From Oidiodendron maius Zn (taxonomy: Eukaryota; Ascomycota; Leotiomycetes; Myxotrichaceae), in contig KN832870.1 of the NCBI GenBank assembly GCA_000827325.1, forward strand, positions 3,100,001 through 3,164,000: a DNA stretch of 64,000 bases, read 5' to 3'. The position numbers were made by a program, and so were the translations under genes. The notes under the pieces are model-generated. The model did not search any database. It was given only the letters and a program-made list of their open reading frames with translations, and had not been told where the DNA came from. Positions 1 through 12,245 of this stretch are shown piece by piece (the first letter of the stretch is position 1; each line of letters begins with the position of its first letter).

Positions 1-1763
1 GCTACTTCCGGATTCGCTTGAGTCGCGGATCTCATTCGTCCTTTGAGTTAAGTGCACGATAAAGTCTCTTAACATTTCAAAAATATAGATTCCAAGATTC
101 TACTATTATAAACCAAATATTTTCTAAATGATTTTCTGCGGCTTGAAATGGTAAGATCTTAAACTCTCGACGAGAGACTTCATTCGATTCGGGTGTGAGG
201 GATGGATACCCTCTCTCCTTCATACACACTATGTGGATGGAGTGAGTATTATTCCTTGTAATGTAAGAAAGAATACCTCAAAGTCCTATTAATGTAAAAG
301 TAAATTGCTATAGGTAATAACCCCAAGAGATATATGTCTGGTAGCACATAATGATGAAAGTGGAGCGATTATCTATAAAATATCCAGATCTTTCATAAGA
401 TCCTTCGACCCTCAACGAAATGATGAGAAAATGAGATAGTTACCTATGCTAATAGCATATTTTTGTTATTCCTCTGGTCTGTATTAAGATGAAACTCAGA
501 GTTGAGTAAACCACCTTTGTTACAGTATAACTTCGCTTTGACTAATAGGCTTTCCCTTAATGCTCTCTATCAAGGGGAAAGGGAGGTAGGTTGTAAGAGG
601 AAACAGCCATGGTCAAGTCAAGCAAACGCAAAAGCACCTGATCAAATAAGTGAGCTGGAATAATTCACTTATGATTGAGACGACTATATGCATATCATGC
701 CTCGATAGTCAGTGTCACCACATTCCACTCACATGAGATCTCTTCCACACCCACGCTTTTCGCTTAGATCTTTGTGAGCGCACAGTACCAATGAGAATCT
801 TCATCTCATCACGCTGGTTCTTTAATGACTATTATAGATCTCATCTAGTTCACTACAGGCGATGGTATCTCGAGGATAACTTTCCTCACAACTCAACAGA
901 AGTGACGAGTAAGAAAGGTTGTCACTAGACAGTAAGTGATTCGCACATCGCAGCATGGTCATCCATTAACAAGTAGCCTAACATGACTTACTTTCGACTC
1001 TTAGGCAACGAGATCATACTTTCTAAGGTGATTCGTGATATCTCGTCGACGGCAGAACAGGAATTGCGAGATGGGGCATGGTAAGTAGGTGATTCCACGC
1101 TCGGGAACATGATGCTGAATATAAATCGAAGTACAACGAGCGATAGGCGAAGATATGGAGAGAGACCAGAAGCAAGAGAAGGATAATATACTGCAGCGTC
1201 GCTTGGTACCGAATATCCCGGCATTTGAGAGGTTATTGAAGACGGACCTGGGCAGGGACTTCGCTGATGGGCTGAAGGAGAGAGCCAACAGGATCGTCAA
1301 AGGCACCCAACATCCTGAGTTAGAGGAGAAGTTTCAAGCTATGCTACTGGCAGACACTAATGCGAGAGAAGCTAAAGGTAAAACCACTCGCTGAATTTAC
1401 GGAGGCTAGAGCAAGACGCAATATAGATTCTGGCAAACACACAACTTCGCCGTAAAATAGCAAAGACTTGGGAACAAGAGGCAGTAAATTTGATTGTATT
1501 TTAAGCTTCTGCTTGCTATCAACTATGTAGATGTGTGTAACTATCGTTCATCATCAAGGGACAAGGCGGTTAAATGTTCACTCAGTCTATCTATCGCCCC
1601 GCTCATGTTAATTCCGAATCAGGCGACTGGAGGAACTGTGCACTTGAAACATAAGGTTTGCCTCTTTGGGTGAATATTCTCTCGCTTCGTGCTTCAGGCC
1701 GTGTGCCTTGCCTGCGCGCATTCGGCCGGGAGCCATGTCACTAGATTTCGAAGCTCCTGCCTA
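1..1763. other. AT-rich stretch without a convincing gene
   Basis: No recognisable coding gene is visible. The first kilobase is visibly AT-rich compared with the rest of the window. The only ATG-initiated frame of note is 1155-1394 (+), 79 codons, a charged helical peptide starting MERDQKQEKDN. It matches no family I know and has no visible splice partner. A decayed repeat is possible, but no terminal repeat or transposase motif was seen. Confidence 0.5.
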
Positions 1764-2921
1764 CTACTGGTCTTCCCTTAGCTCGCGCAGAAAATCCACC
1801 AACTCAGAAGGACTCTCTGGGTTTAGTGCAATCGATTCTAAACTTTTCAGAATCGTGATATCTGTCGCGGTAACCCTACGTAGTAGCTTCCTTAAGTAAA
1901 TCATCGTCCTCTGCGAAACACTTGCCGTCATACTCATCATCTCTAGTAGTTCAGGGAAGAAATCTATGACCGTAATATGCATCAGCATATCTTCTTCCTT
2001 ATTTACCATGTCCGTAGCTGCAAACCATAGTATCCCCTGCTCTCCCGTTCGCATTCCGTATTGCTCGTCGACCTCAGGATAGGAAGTTCGAGAAACAGCC
2101 GGGAAGTCCAAAGCAGCCATTCGAGGGAGAATCCGTAACAGCCTGGCCTGAGCCAGTGACTTTTGTCTCTCATCCAATTGATCTTCACCTTTACCAACCG
2201 TCTTAAAGCTGCAGAGCTCAAATAGCATCTGGTAGATCTCGCGATCTTGGAATATCCGCCTCCAAAGAAGGCCCTGGCCAGGAGGCGTCCGCGAGGTTAT
2301 CTCCAGACCATGCATCCTTGAATCAAGATCGGCAGCAGACCTATGATCGCAATCCATGCTCAATAGATCACCTAATGCCTTCGCGGCCCTCTCTCCTACC
2401 CCAACATGTGGTGTGCTCAACCATGTTCGCAACAATGCGGACACGATATTTCTCATAACAGAAAGTATGGCCGTATCTCCCGGGTTTCGAGCAGCCTTTT
2501 CAATTACAGCAATCGCGAGGATATTCGTAGAGGGAGAAGGAGAGCTAAGTGCTTGGATAAGGGCAGCCTCGGATGCAAGCGACAGGGTCTGTGTGAAGGA
2601 GACAGGTTTGAGGAGCTTAAGTGCAAGATCGTTCAGGATTGTGGGGTCTCTCGGATAAGTCGGGAGAATTTGAATAAGGGTAGGCAGTATTCTGAGAGTT
2701 AGCGGAGGAGTATTAGTATCTGGAAGAAGAAACATCAGCAATGCTAGCAAATAACTCTAATAACCCGTCATATATAACCTACCAGTAAGTTGCAGGCTTA
2801 CTTCATCAAACCGTTCTGCATCAAGAGCAGTATCTGGTGAATATAGGAGGACCTGAAGATGACTTTCGAGTTCTTCCAAGCCTGTGATGGGAATCCCATC
2901 CTCGTCCATTTGATGGTCCAT
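1764..2921 (-). CDS. Hsm3/S5B-like proteasome assembly protein
   Basis: Two exons: 2783-2921 and 1764-2719, with a 63-nt intron (GTAGGT donor, GCTGAT branch-like site, TTCCAG acceptor). The junction reads VSLQLT|DTNTPPL in frame and the product is 364 aa. It is an all-helical, HEAT/armadillo-like protein with no catalytic motif. The segment around LLRTWLSTPHVGVGE and GLLWRRIFQDREIYQMLF resembles the fungal DNA-mismatch-repair Hsm3 family, the counterpart of PSMD5/S5B. In yeast this protein is a chaperone for assembly of the 19S proteasome base. The gene is shorter than yeast Hsm3 (about 480 aa). It starts at the first ATG of exon 1 and diverges from the Pol III subunit gene. The family call rests on remembered sequence style, so it is moderate; the gene model is firmer. 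Confidence 0.6.
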
Positions 2922-3312
2922 CACGTCAACAGGCCACCCCGCACCGCGAGTGTCACACTGATCAGACTGGTAAACAGGCCCGTCAGCAAGGAGTATGAGC
3001 GATCGTGACGGCGGGGAGAAAAAGAAGAGGATGGGAGATATTTCTTGGGAAGGAGTTTATCGGCGGAAGTCGAGGATATAACTTCATCCTCAGCCGGAGA
3101 CGAACAAAGACCACATGAAGCAGCGGTAGATAAAAGCTGTTCTCCGCAGAAGCGATCCACACTAGTATAACTTCAGCGGAGGGGAAGGCGGTCGTTTATT
3201 TTCTGCCGTCTTTTTTCAAGAGCTACCCCTCGCCGCCAGAACGATTCAACTCTGAAGTTCAGCATCAACACAACCCGAACCCGTCACGCACACCAACAAC
3301 ACATCTAGTAGC
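2922..3312. promoter_or_regulatory. Divergent promoter region, Hsm3-like and RPC31 genes
   Basis: This 391-bp spacer lies between two divergent start codons (2921 on minus, 3313 on plus), so it must hold both promoters and 5' leaders. No TATA box or named operator was identified. Both flanking genes look like housekeeping genes, which fits a shared bidirectional promoter; that is inference. Confidence 0.5.
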
Positions 3313-4116
3313 ATGAGCTTTCGTGGTGGTCGCGGTGGTCGCGGCGGCCTCAAAGGAGCTACATGGGAGCATGACCCGACCATCCAGCTGGAGTCGGCAC
3401 CGAGCGAGCTCTTTCCAGTTTGTGACCCCAATAAAATCTTATCCACTGGGCAAAGAGAAAACTGACTGTGGTAGAAACACCCCAACCTCAAACCCCAGAC
3501 ACCATTGACCGAGAGGGAAATACGGCAGGTCAAACTCTTCAAGGAGACCCAGCAGGATGTCCACCGTGGGCCTCTCTACACTTTCCCAACCAAGCACGAC
3601 CCAGATGCTCCGGCCAAGACCTTCAGCGAGGACCAATTTAACAAGCAGCACGGCGGCCGGGGAAAAGCTGACGTGGACCCATTCACCTGTGTCGAGACCT
3701 ATACACAGAAATATGACCCTCCGAAGCGCAACCTTCCCGATCTGAATGCCGTTGCCCTTGACAAGAAGATGTTCCCGAAGGAACTTTGGAGCTCACTTGA
3801 GGGTGAGGAGAGCCAGCAGGTTAAACGACATCTGGCAAGGGTCATGAAAAAGAAAGCGGACATGATCCGCGAACCCGAATCGAGGACTTCTGAAGAGCGC
3901 ACCCAACTGCTTTTGGAAAAGATTAAGACTGCAGCGCCTGACGAGGAAGAGGTTGATGTCGAGGAGGCTGAAGAGGAAGCTGCTGCGGAGGAGGAAGAAG
4001 ACTACGACTACGAGGATGACGAGGGAGATATGGGCGGTGATTACGATGCTGAGAAGTATTTTGACGGCGGAGAGGAAGACGAGGAAGAAGGCGAGGCAGG
4101 AGGCGACGACTACTAG
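3313..4116 (+). CDS. RPC31: DNA-directed RNA polymerase III subunit Rpc31 (RPC7)
   Basis: Two exons: 3313-3417 and 3499-4116, joined across an 81-nt intron in phase 0 (LFP|TPLTERE). The product is 240 aa, close to the usual fungal length. The N terminus is a Gly/Arg stretch (MSFRGGRGGRGG). The conserved Rpc31 core follows, with TPLTEREIRQVKLFK, DGPLYT-like HRGPLYT and FPKELW. The C terminus is a long Glu/Asp tail typical of this subunit. Rpc31 is part of the C82-C34-C31 subcomplex, which helps Pol III initiate on tRNA and 5S genes in the nucleus. The start is the first ATG after the divergent promoter and gives the expected N terminus. Confidence 0.93.
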
Positions 4117-6123
4117 ATTTGATTTTCACGGGTGTTCAGGCGCACATGGTTGCATCGATGTTTAGCACGGCGTTTGGCGATCAACTATGGAAGTGCTTTT
4201 GCTCCCGGGTCTCGGCCGGGATTAAGGAGTCCTTGGCGTAAAAAGAATGCATCCGCTTCAGCTCTGATACACGATATGAGCCTCCGGGCGGAATTTCGAG
4301 CGCGGCATGGCGTGGAATGCTGCTGCTGTATACATAAGCAATGTGGAGAGGAAATGTGAAGCGAGATTCATAAAAGAATAAGCCTCATTCTCCACTCGCG
4401 TTATGAAAGGCGTTCGTCTATTATTATCCCAATTGGAGGACTGACTCGCTCGCTTCCTCCCCAATAGAGACAATGCCATCCCCGAAAAAAAAGACGAGAG
4501 TCTGGACCTGGTCCCTCAGCCGCTTCACTTCGTATCGTCCCCGAAATTCTCCACATGCCAACACCAGCGGCGGACTAGGTTTTTCAGTAGATGTGGAGTA
4601 TTTTCGTACAACAGGAACAAAGGCACTGCGCAGTCGGATCCCAGTTTTCACACCGAGTGTACGAAGGAGTGACGGAGTGGTGGCCGTCGCAGGGGAGGAT
4701 AGATGCCACGTGAAATCCTTGAGCCTCCACTGCTGGAGAACCACGCAAAAGCAGAGAGGCGGAGAGATCATCTCCGCGACTTTCTCTATGTGACAAGCGG
4801 ACCGGGGCCGAGGAAGGTTGATTCGACTGTCACTGGTACCCATTGCGATATCACTGCTGATCCCGTCACTCAACACGGACCTCCCTTCACCAGACTTCCG
4901 CCTTCTGGAAGAATTCTCTATCGTCTCGTCCTCTTTCTAAACTGCACCCTCCTGCCTTGATCTCGCCTTCGGAACCATTCTCCCAGCAAGCGTGTCGCCG
5001 ATGTGCGGGCCACACTCCGGATGTGGTCTAGTCAGGGCAAATGTGGCTTGATGGAGATGTTGGTGATTGACGCCCGGTCCACTCATCGCCTCTCACGCTT
5101 TCTCTCACCGAGAACTTTTTCTCACCCTCTCTACCATCTGGATTACCCGCGTCACAGCACCCCCATAATCCCACTTGGCACGCCATTCGAAGAAGTTTCT
5201 TCAATGGACCACTGTACTTAGTTTTGGCAGAACCTGTGTGGGCGTGGACAAGCGACCCGCTTCTAGTCACGACGACAGTCAAGTCGATTGTCAGAAGTGT
5301 GATGGGCCAGTCCAAGAATCCCAATGTTGCCACAACTGCTCAGCCTTACGTGAAATGCTGGTCTTGCCCGGCTTTTCAGGAACCCAAAGCATTTGGGTTC
5401 TAGAGCATTGTGGCCGAGGTTGGGACTCTTGGCAGGAACGCTCGTTCTCGGGAGAGTTGTAACGTGCCTTTTCATGCGATCAAAGCGGAGCACTTGCGAG
5501 CCACTCTCACCTGGTCTAACTGGCTAGGCGAGTTTTGACAGGTTTTACTGGACGCCGTGTCCTGTACGTACTGTAGTTATGCCGCATGTTGGTAGCTGTT
5601 GTCTGCGCCTTCGCAACAACAGACCCCCCTTTCGGGTATCATGAATGTCCCCGATTGGCCTAGGTCTTGGTCTCTATGACTCTCTTCCCAATCGGCCCCA
5701 GCCGAATTAATGGCTGTAATTATCCCTCATCCGATGGCTGGACATAACCGCCATCGCCCAATATTGGCCGGCTCCCTCGCTCAAACTCTAGCCAGGCACC
5801 AAGTATCATGGCGTTATGGCTTCGTTCAGGGGGCCAATCCCTCGTTCCTAAACGCTGTTCGTGTAGTAATTTGTGGCTTCGGCTCCCTTCGTCCACTCTC
5901 GCACCATCTCCCTTCCTATTTCCTCTTCTCGTTGTTCTCCTTCTCTTTCTATCCCGCATCGTCAGCGGCCTCACGCTCTTTCTTTTCGGAGACTGCCTCT
6001 TCACAGTACCGTTGCAAACTTTGGTTTGCGTCCTCTCTTTGAGTGTCGGGTCTCACTACAGTCGTTACTGGCTTTGGCCACATCACAATCATTTCTAGTA
6101 GCTTTATTAGATTCTCTACCCTA
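4117..6123. other. Intergenic region, no gene recognised
   Basis: About 2 kb between the Pol III subunit gene and the chitinase. Overlapping frames exist on both strands at 4424-4876 (150 codons, minus) and 4473-4793 (106 codons, plus). Neither resembles a known family nor shows introns that extend it. The last 300 bp are pyrimidine-rich on the plus strand, as expected upstream of the chitinase start. Confidence 0.5.
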
Positions 6124-9100
6124 ATGTCTTCGAAGTTCTTATCGACGGCGGCGGTTGCCGCCTTCAGTCTAATTGCCTTCTCGACCGCGGAGGTCATTGA
6201 GGGCTCAATCACCCCTGCGACCTATGTTCCTGGTGGAAAGTCAAATCTAGCTACGTATTGGGTAAGGTTTTGGTAGAGCGGAATGAAGAGTAGGGTGCTA
6301 ATATGGTTCGTAGGGAGCTGGTTCTCATGAGAATGAGCTGGCAACTTTCTGCTATGAGTCCACCATTGATATTATCCCAATAGGATTCATACAAACCTTC
6401 CCTGGTCAAGGGAATGGTCTGCCAGGTTTCGTCGCAGGGGATTGGGGTTGTTGGGGACTTCCCGGTTACCCATTTTATGAGGGCCCGGGACCACTCCAAG
6501 CTCTTGATGCACTTCCAACTAGGTGTCCCTATATCCAGCAGGATATTCCACTCTGTCAGCAACTGGGAAAGAAGATTTTGCTCTCTTTGGGAGGGGCTGC
6601 GGAAGCCGGCAATTATCAACTGACCGGTTCTACTGACGGGGTTGCTTTCGCCGAGTGGTTATGGGGCGCGTACGGACCGTACAACCAGACTTGGATCAAC
6701 ATCAATCCTGCTACAAATATTCGTCCGTTTGATAGAGGCTTGTATAACACTGACATGTCAACTGATTATCAAATCGATATTGATGGCTTTGATTTTGATA
6801 TCGAAATAGCGCCCACCGGTAAGATTCTACCTTGCTTGTGCGATCATCTCTAACTCCTCTAGATTCTGCTGCTGGCTACATCGCCATGGTGAACAGGCTC
6901 CGTGCCCTTATGGCCAGAGATAATCCGTCCAAAACTTACATCATATCTGCAGCTCCGCAGTGCGGCCTCCCAGAACCCAATATGGGAAACTTGATTTCTG
7001 GCGCCAAGTTTGATTTGCTTTGGATACAATTTTACAACAACCCGCTATGCAGTGCTCGACAGTTCTTTAATCCCACGCCTGGTGGACATTTCAATTTCGA
7101 CAAGTGGGTGACGTTTGTTAATACCGGCCTGAGTGCAGGAGCCAAGCTCTACGCTGGTCTAACTGCAGCTGTACTTTCCTCCTCATATTCGACCGACTAC
7201 CTTGCCCCGAGTGAAGTCCAAGTGCTCATTGAGAGCCTCCAATCAAACTACAGCTCACAGTTTGGGGGAGTAATGCTCTGGGAGGCAACTTCCGCGTTGA
7301 ACAATAATGTTTATAATCTGCCAAGTGTTCCTGGAGTCTTGGGGACCAATGTTACCTATTATGAGGCTGTTAAGTACTATCTTAATGGCAATAAGCTGCC
7401 ATCGACAACTACAACTACAGCCAAGACTACAACTACGTCGCATACTACAACCACGACTTCAAAGACAACTACCACAACGACTTCTAGCTCAACAACCACT
7501 TCCTCCAAGACAACTACAACAACTTCAGCAACGTCTTATCCAACCAAGCCAACTACCACCACTACCACCACTACTACCACCTCTTCAAAGACTTCCACGA
7601 CAACTTCAACCACAACATCTTCTAGCTCTACTAAATCGACATATCCTACCTCGATACCTACAACGACCACCTCGACTGCCACTAGCTCCACCTCTACACA
7701 GTCAGGATATCCTGTCTCGCAGCCAACGTCTAGCTCGACGACGACCTCCAGCTCAACGACTACCACTAGCTCCACCTCGACACAGTCAGGATATCCTGTC
7801 TCGCAGCCAACGTCTAGCTCGACAACGACCTCCAGCTCAACAACTACCACTAGCTCAAGCTCGACTCAATCAGGATATCCTGTCTCGCAGCCAACGTCTA
7901 GCTCGACAACGACCTCCAGCTTAACGACTACCACTAGCTCCACCTCAACACAGTCAGGATATCCTGTCTCGCAGCCAACGTCTAGCTTGACGACGACCTC
8001 CAGCTCAACAACTACCACTAGCTCAAGCTCGACTCAATCAGGATATCCTGTCTCGCAGCCAACGTCTAGCTCGACGACAACTTCCAGCTCAAGCTCAAGC
8101 ACAAGCTCGACCAAGTCAGGATATCCTGTCTCGCAGCCAAACGTCTAGCTCGACAACGACCTCCAGCTCAAGCTCAAGCACAAGCTCAACCAAGTCAGGA
8201 TATCCTGTCTCGCAGCCAACGTCTAGCTCAACGACGACTTCCAGCTCAAGCTCAACCAAATCAGGATATCCTGTCTCACAGCCAACGTCTAGCTCGACAA
8301 CGACTTCCAGCTCAAGCTCAAGCACAAGCTCGACCAAATCAGGATATCCTGTCTCGCAGCCAACGTCTAGCTCGACAACGACCTCCAGCTCAAGCTCAAG
8401 CACAAGCTCGACCAAGTCAGGATATCCTGTCTCGCAGCAAACGTCTAGCTCGACAACGACCTCCAGCTCAAGCTCAAGCACAAGCTCAACCAAGTCAGGA
8501 TATCCTGTCTCGCAGCCAACGTCTAGCTCAACGACGACTTCCAGCTCAAGCTCGACCAAATCAGGATATCCTGTCTCGCAGCCAACATCTAGCTCGACAA
8601 CGACCTCCAGCTCAAGCTCAAGCTCAAGCTCAAGCTCGACCAAATCAGGATATCCTGTCTCGCAGCCGACCTCTAGCTCGACAACGACTTCCAGCTCAAG
8701 CTCAAGCTCGACTCAATCAGGATATCCTGTCTCGCAGCCAACCTCCAGCTTGACGACGACCACCAGCTCAAGCTCAAGCTCAAGCTCGACTCAATCAGGA
8801 TATCCTGTTTCACAGCCAACAACTTCAAGCTCAAGCTTGACGACAACGTCCAGTTCAACAACTACCACTAGCTCCACCTCGACTCAGTCTGGATATCCTG
8901 TCTCACAGCCAACATCTAGCTCAAGCTCGACAAAGACATCCAGCTCAACAACATCATCCAGCTCAGGCTCAAGTTCGACCCAATCAGGCTACCCAGGCAC
9001 TTCTAGCTCGACTCAATCGGGCTATCCTGTAACACAGTCAGCTAGTTCGAGCGGAATTGCCTCAACTGTCGGCGGGGTTACGGCGTCCTCTCCAACTTTT

Positions 9101-9640
9101 TCCGCCACATATATCCAAACTTCCTCGCCAGCGGGCTACACGACCTCGACTGTGTATACTACATCCGTTTATACAATCACTTCATGCGCACCAACTGTCA
9201 CTAACTGCCCTGCAAAAATCGGCAGCGTGACCACTGAAGTCATATCTCTGTATACGACCGTCTGCCCTGTGACCGCAACACAACACACACAGTATCCGGT
9301 GTCTTCACCAACTGGCCTGCCGGGAGGTTATGACTCAGTAACAAGCACGTTGAGAGTTAGCAGCACCTTCACCACGTATATTACGGTCCAGGCTGCCCAG
9401 AGCACATACTCTGCGGTCGTGGTACCTGTTTATCCCACTCAGCCTGCTGGGAGTGAGAATGTCGCTCCTACTAGCGGAGTAAGCACTGTTTCGGCCCAGC
9501 CAAGCGCGGCCAGCAGTGGACAGGGTGAAACTACCCAGCCCAGCTACCCTATGCAGTTGACTGGTGCTGGTTCGAGAATGGTGGGACCCAAGGGTGTGGC
9601 TCTTTTCGTCTTCCTCTGCGGCGTTATGATACTTGGTTGA
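6124..9640 (+). CDS. GPI-anchored class III chitinase (GH18), frameshifted in repeats
   Basis: Exons: 6124-6261, 6314-6818 and 6863 onward; introns are 52 and 44 nt. An N-terminal signal peptide (MSSKFLSTAAVAAFSLIAF) precedes a GH18 domain with the catalytic motif DGFDFDIE at residues 203-210 (acid E210). This is the plant/fungal class III type, which hydrolyses chitin at the wall. From about residue 415 comes a Ser/Thr-rich stalk with about 16 copies of SGYPVSQP. A Cys-containing wall module (TVYTTSVYTITSCAP) follows, then a GPI signal ending VALFVFLCGVMILG. One extra A at 8139-8141 breaks the frame: the literal reading stops at 8148, while the next frame stays open to 9640. With the shift ignored the protein is about 1139 aa. 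The upstream TTG-initiated frame at 6043 is not used because ATG 6124 gives the signal peptide. Confidence 0.9.
7690..9035 (+). repeat. Coding tandem repeat array, SGYPVSQPTSSSTTTSSS type
   Basis: About 16 near-identical units, roughly 65-85 bp each, share the core tcaggatatcctgtctcgca and are separated by variable AGC/TCA/ACG Ser-Thr codon runs. They encode the heavily O-glycosylatable stalk of the chitinase. Near identity of units implies recent expansion and recombination between copies. Unit length varies mainly through the number of Ser codons between cores. Confidence 0.92.
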
Positions 9641-11341
9641 TGACTTGTACTTTTCATTATTTACCTTTCTTGATCTAGAGTGGGATTAGTTTTAAAATGG
9701 AGAGGAGTTGAAGTTGAATTTAGTGATGCCTATTTATAACGTGATATCCTTGCTTATGTGAATGATGCTCCAAAGTTGGGATGTGAGCGAGCACTTCAGA
9801 TAGCCGTAACAAGGCCCCTCAATTGCCGACGTAGGTAGCACTTTCCTATATAGGGAGAGGAGGAGATGATAGTGGCATAACATGATAGGATCTTTCGTTC
9901 TTCGCAGAATACTTCTACGTCGTACCATAGTTCAGTTTGCAAGAGGAGAGAGATATACCCGTCCTGGCCACTTCTTACAGAGAGAAACTAGGTCTTTCTT
10001 TGCACGATTTTTCAAATTCTCTCATTCTTTTTAGCAACTCGCTCAAAGAAGTATGTGCTTATTGAAAGTATATCCTGCAACATAAAAATCCCCAAATACT
10101 CATACATATCCGACAATGTCCCTCAAGATTGTCTTGTCCGGCACGTGAGCGCGGCAGCAATTCAGGTCACGTGAAAATTGCGATTCGCACGCCATCGCCC
10201 TTGTTCTCGCTAAAGGCCATCAGAGACCAGTGGCAGCAAGTACAAAAGCAAGTCTCCCCCCTTTTCCTCCTTCGCTTATATTGCTCGTGTTTTCATCGTC
10301 TGCTATCGCTGTAGAAGTCTCTACACTTTATCCTGGAACTCTCGTCTTTCTCACTGCGTTGTTACGTCGTACGCCTGCCCAAGGGGCAAGGAAAGAAGAA
10401 ACAGCGAGAGGGGCATTAGGGATGCCCGGAGAGACATACCGCGCAAGTGCAAGTACACCGCAATCTCGCCCAATGGCATTGCGGTGTGTCTCCGGTTGAC
10501 GGTCGGTGCCCTGACCGGGCTCTTGATTATCTATGATGCGTAAATCAATAGAGCTCGTCTTTAGTTGATTAATTGCTGGGAGATTATCCATCTGAACATA
10601 TATCATGATCGTCACTTCTCTCTCTCTCTCTCGAACTGCTTTTCCCTTCATCGTTCTCGTGCTCTGCCCTCTGTGCGAGTCGGGTGTTTTCGTATTACCA
10701 AGTGGCGATGACCGGAACACCCATGCCACAACGATCATCCCTCCAATCGATAAGCGTCATCCAACACATCACGCGGTGGGGCGGTCTGTGAAATGTGCTC
10801 AGCAGATGGACCGATGCAAGGCGAGCACCGATGAGGGAGACCACACAGGCGATGATTTGTTGCGATGAGCGGAAACTTACGTCACGCCAACGGCGACCGT
10901 CTCATACTGGCGTTGATTCAGAAGGGATGAGGAATGAGTGGTGTTTGCTCTGGTTGCCATTGTGAGATGTCTCAATCGGGAGGGACGTGTTTCAATCAAG
11001 CGTGGAAATCCATTATTCTAACGGATTCCGGGATAACAAAGGATACAAAAGGAATTGCGGCGTGGTAGGATTACCAGTTTGATGGCATCCCCTGGGGCTT
11101 ATCGCGGGTCCCCCCCCCTACGGCGCCAGATACTCTCTGGACCCTTTCCAAATTTATACTTTTGGGGCTAAGTGTACAACCGCTGCCAAATCCTGCGCAG
11201 ATAAGTATGTGTCGTCAATCTGACACCTCAACTCCTATTACCTTCTTTCCCACCTTTCATCGCCCAATAATCACCATAAACCACCTCCTGCCATTACCCT
11301 ACATCTATTTTATCTGATACTCCTTCTTCATCTCTCTCGCT
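9641..11341. other. Intergenic region, no gene recognised
   Basis: No coding gene is supported. A (TC)8 microsatellite lies at 10617-10632 and a short poly-C run near 11110. The final 150 bp before the next gene are C/T-rich, as is common in fungal promoters just upstream of the start. Confidence 0.5.
10617..10632 (+). repeat. (TC)8 microsatellite
   Basis: Eight TC dinucleotides in a row in non-coding DNA between the chitinase and cysteine dioxygenase genes. Confidence 0.9.
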
Positions 11342-12245
11342 ATGAAACCTTTCCGAGCAACGGCCGCATTATGCGCGCGATCAACGCCGCCCACTTTACT
11401 CTTCCGAAGCCGTGGAGTTGACGTTCGCGGTATCGCTGGCACCGCCATTCAATCGAGCACCACTGCCGGAAGCGACCCCAAACCTCAATACTCGACGTCT
11501 TTTATTCCATCAGGCAGGTTGCCATTTCATCGATACACAGATAGAGGTCTAATCCCCAGCGTAGATTTTCAAACCAACCTCTCACCCCCAACCACTCACC
11601 AACCCCCACTTTCCGACTCGCCATTCAACCACCTCCTGAACTCCATCACCAGATCTCTCACCCACGCCCAAACCGCCAACGTCCCACTACTCACAGCCCT
11701 CCTTCGCGGTTACGTCTCTGACTCCCGGGAATGGTCAAAATATGCCATCGCCAATCCTTCCAAGCTGTACACTCGGAACCTCGTTCGCCAAGTCCCGGGC
11801 CTGTTTAACCTCCTCTTACTCGTCTGGACTCCAGGCCAAAAATCCCCAGTGCATGATCACGCTGACGCACACTGCCTAATGAAAGTTCTCAAGGGTGAAC
11901 TAGTCGAGAGGCGGTTTGCTTTTCCGCGCTTTCCGGGGATGGAGGGGAGGTTGACGGAGACAGGGAAGGCACAGTACCGTGAGGGCAAGGTGACCTACAT
12001 GGCTGATCGATTGGGGTTGCATTCCATCGCGAATCCGAGTTCTTCGGATTACGCCGTTTCGCTGCATCGTAAGTCTATCTTTATATCATTGAGAGTTTCA
12101 TGAGAGAAAGACTAATGCCATCGAAGTATATACCCCGCCTAATGCAGCGATAAGAGGCTGTCGAGTTTACGATACTGAGAACGGTGAGGCTAGACACGTA
12201 ACGCAATGCCAATATGACTCTATTGAGGGAGTGGTCCAGAAGTGA
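11342..12245 (+). CDS. Cysteine dioxygenase
   Basis: Two exons: 11342-12068 and 12127-12245, with a 58-nt intron containing a CTAAT branch site; 281 aa. The enzyme oxidises L-cysteine to cysteine sulfinate with a mononuclear iron centre, controlling cysteine levels and feeding taurine/sulfite metabolism. Iron ligands are visible as H171 and H173 in PVHDHADAH and H242 in VSLHLYTPP. C178 and Y244 are placed to form the Cys-Tyr crosslink seen in this family. The catalytic core starts near residue 90. The preceding stretch is long, rich in Arg/Ser/Thr and almost free of acids at its start (MKPFRATAALCARS), and looks like a mitochondrial presequence. Many fungal homologues are shorter, so a downstream start is possible, though no later in-frame ATG precedes the core. 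The gene converges on the helicase gene, 247 bp away. Confidence 0.93.

Noticed and set aside
1155-1394. 79-codon ATG frame in the AT-rich left end
   Set aside because: No family resemblance, no introns and no supporting context; kept only as a note.
8116-8643. 175-codon minus-strand frame of Glu/Leu/Val repeats
   Set aside because: It is the reverse complement of the chitinase Ser/Thr repeats.
7690-9035. Regular repeats that might be taken for a CRISPR array
   Set aside because: Units are coding, nearly identical throughout and without unique spacers; the organism is a eukaryote.
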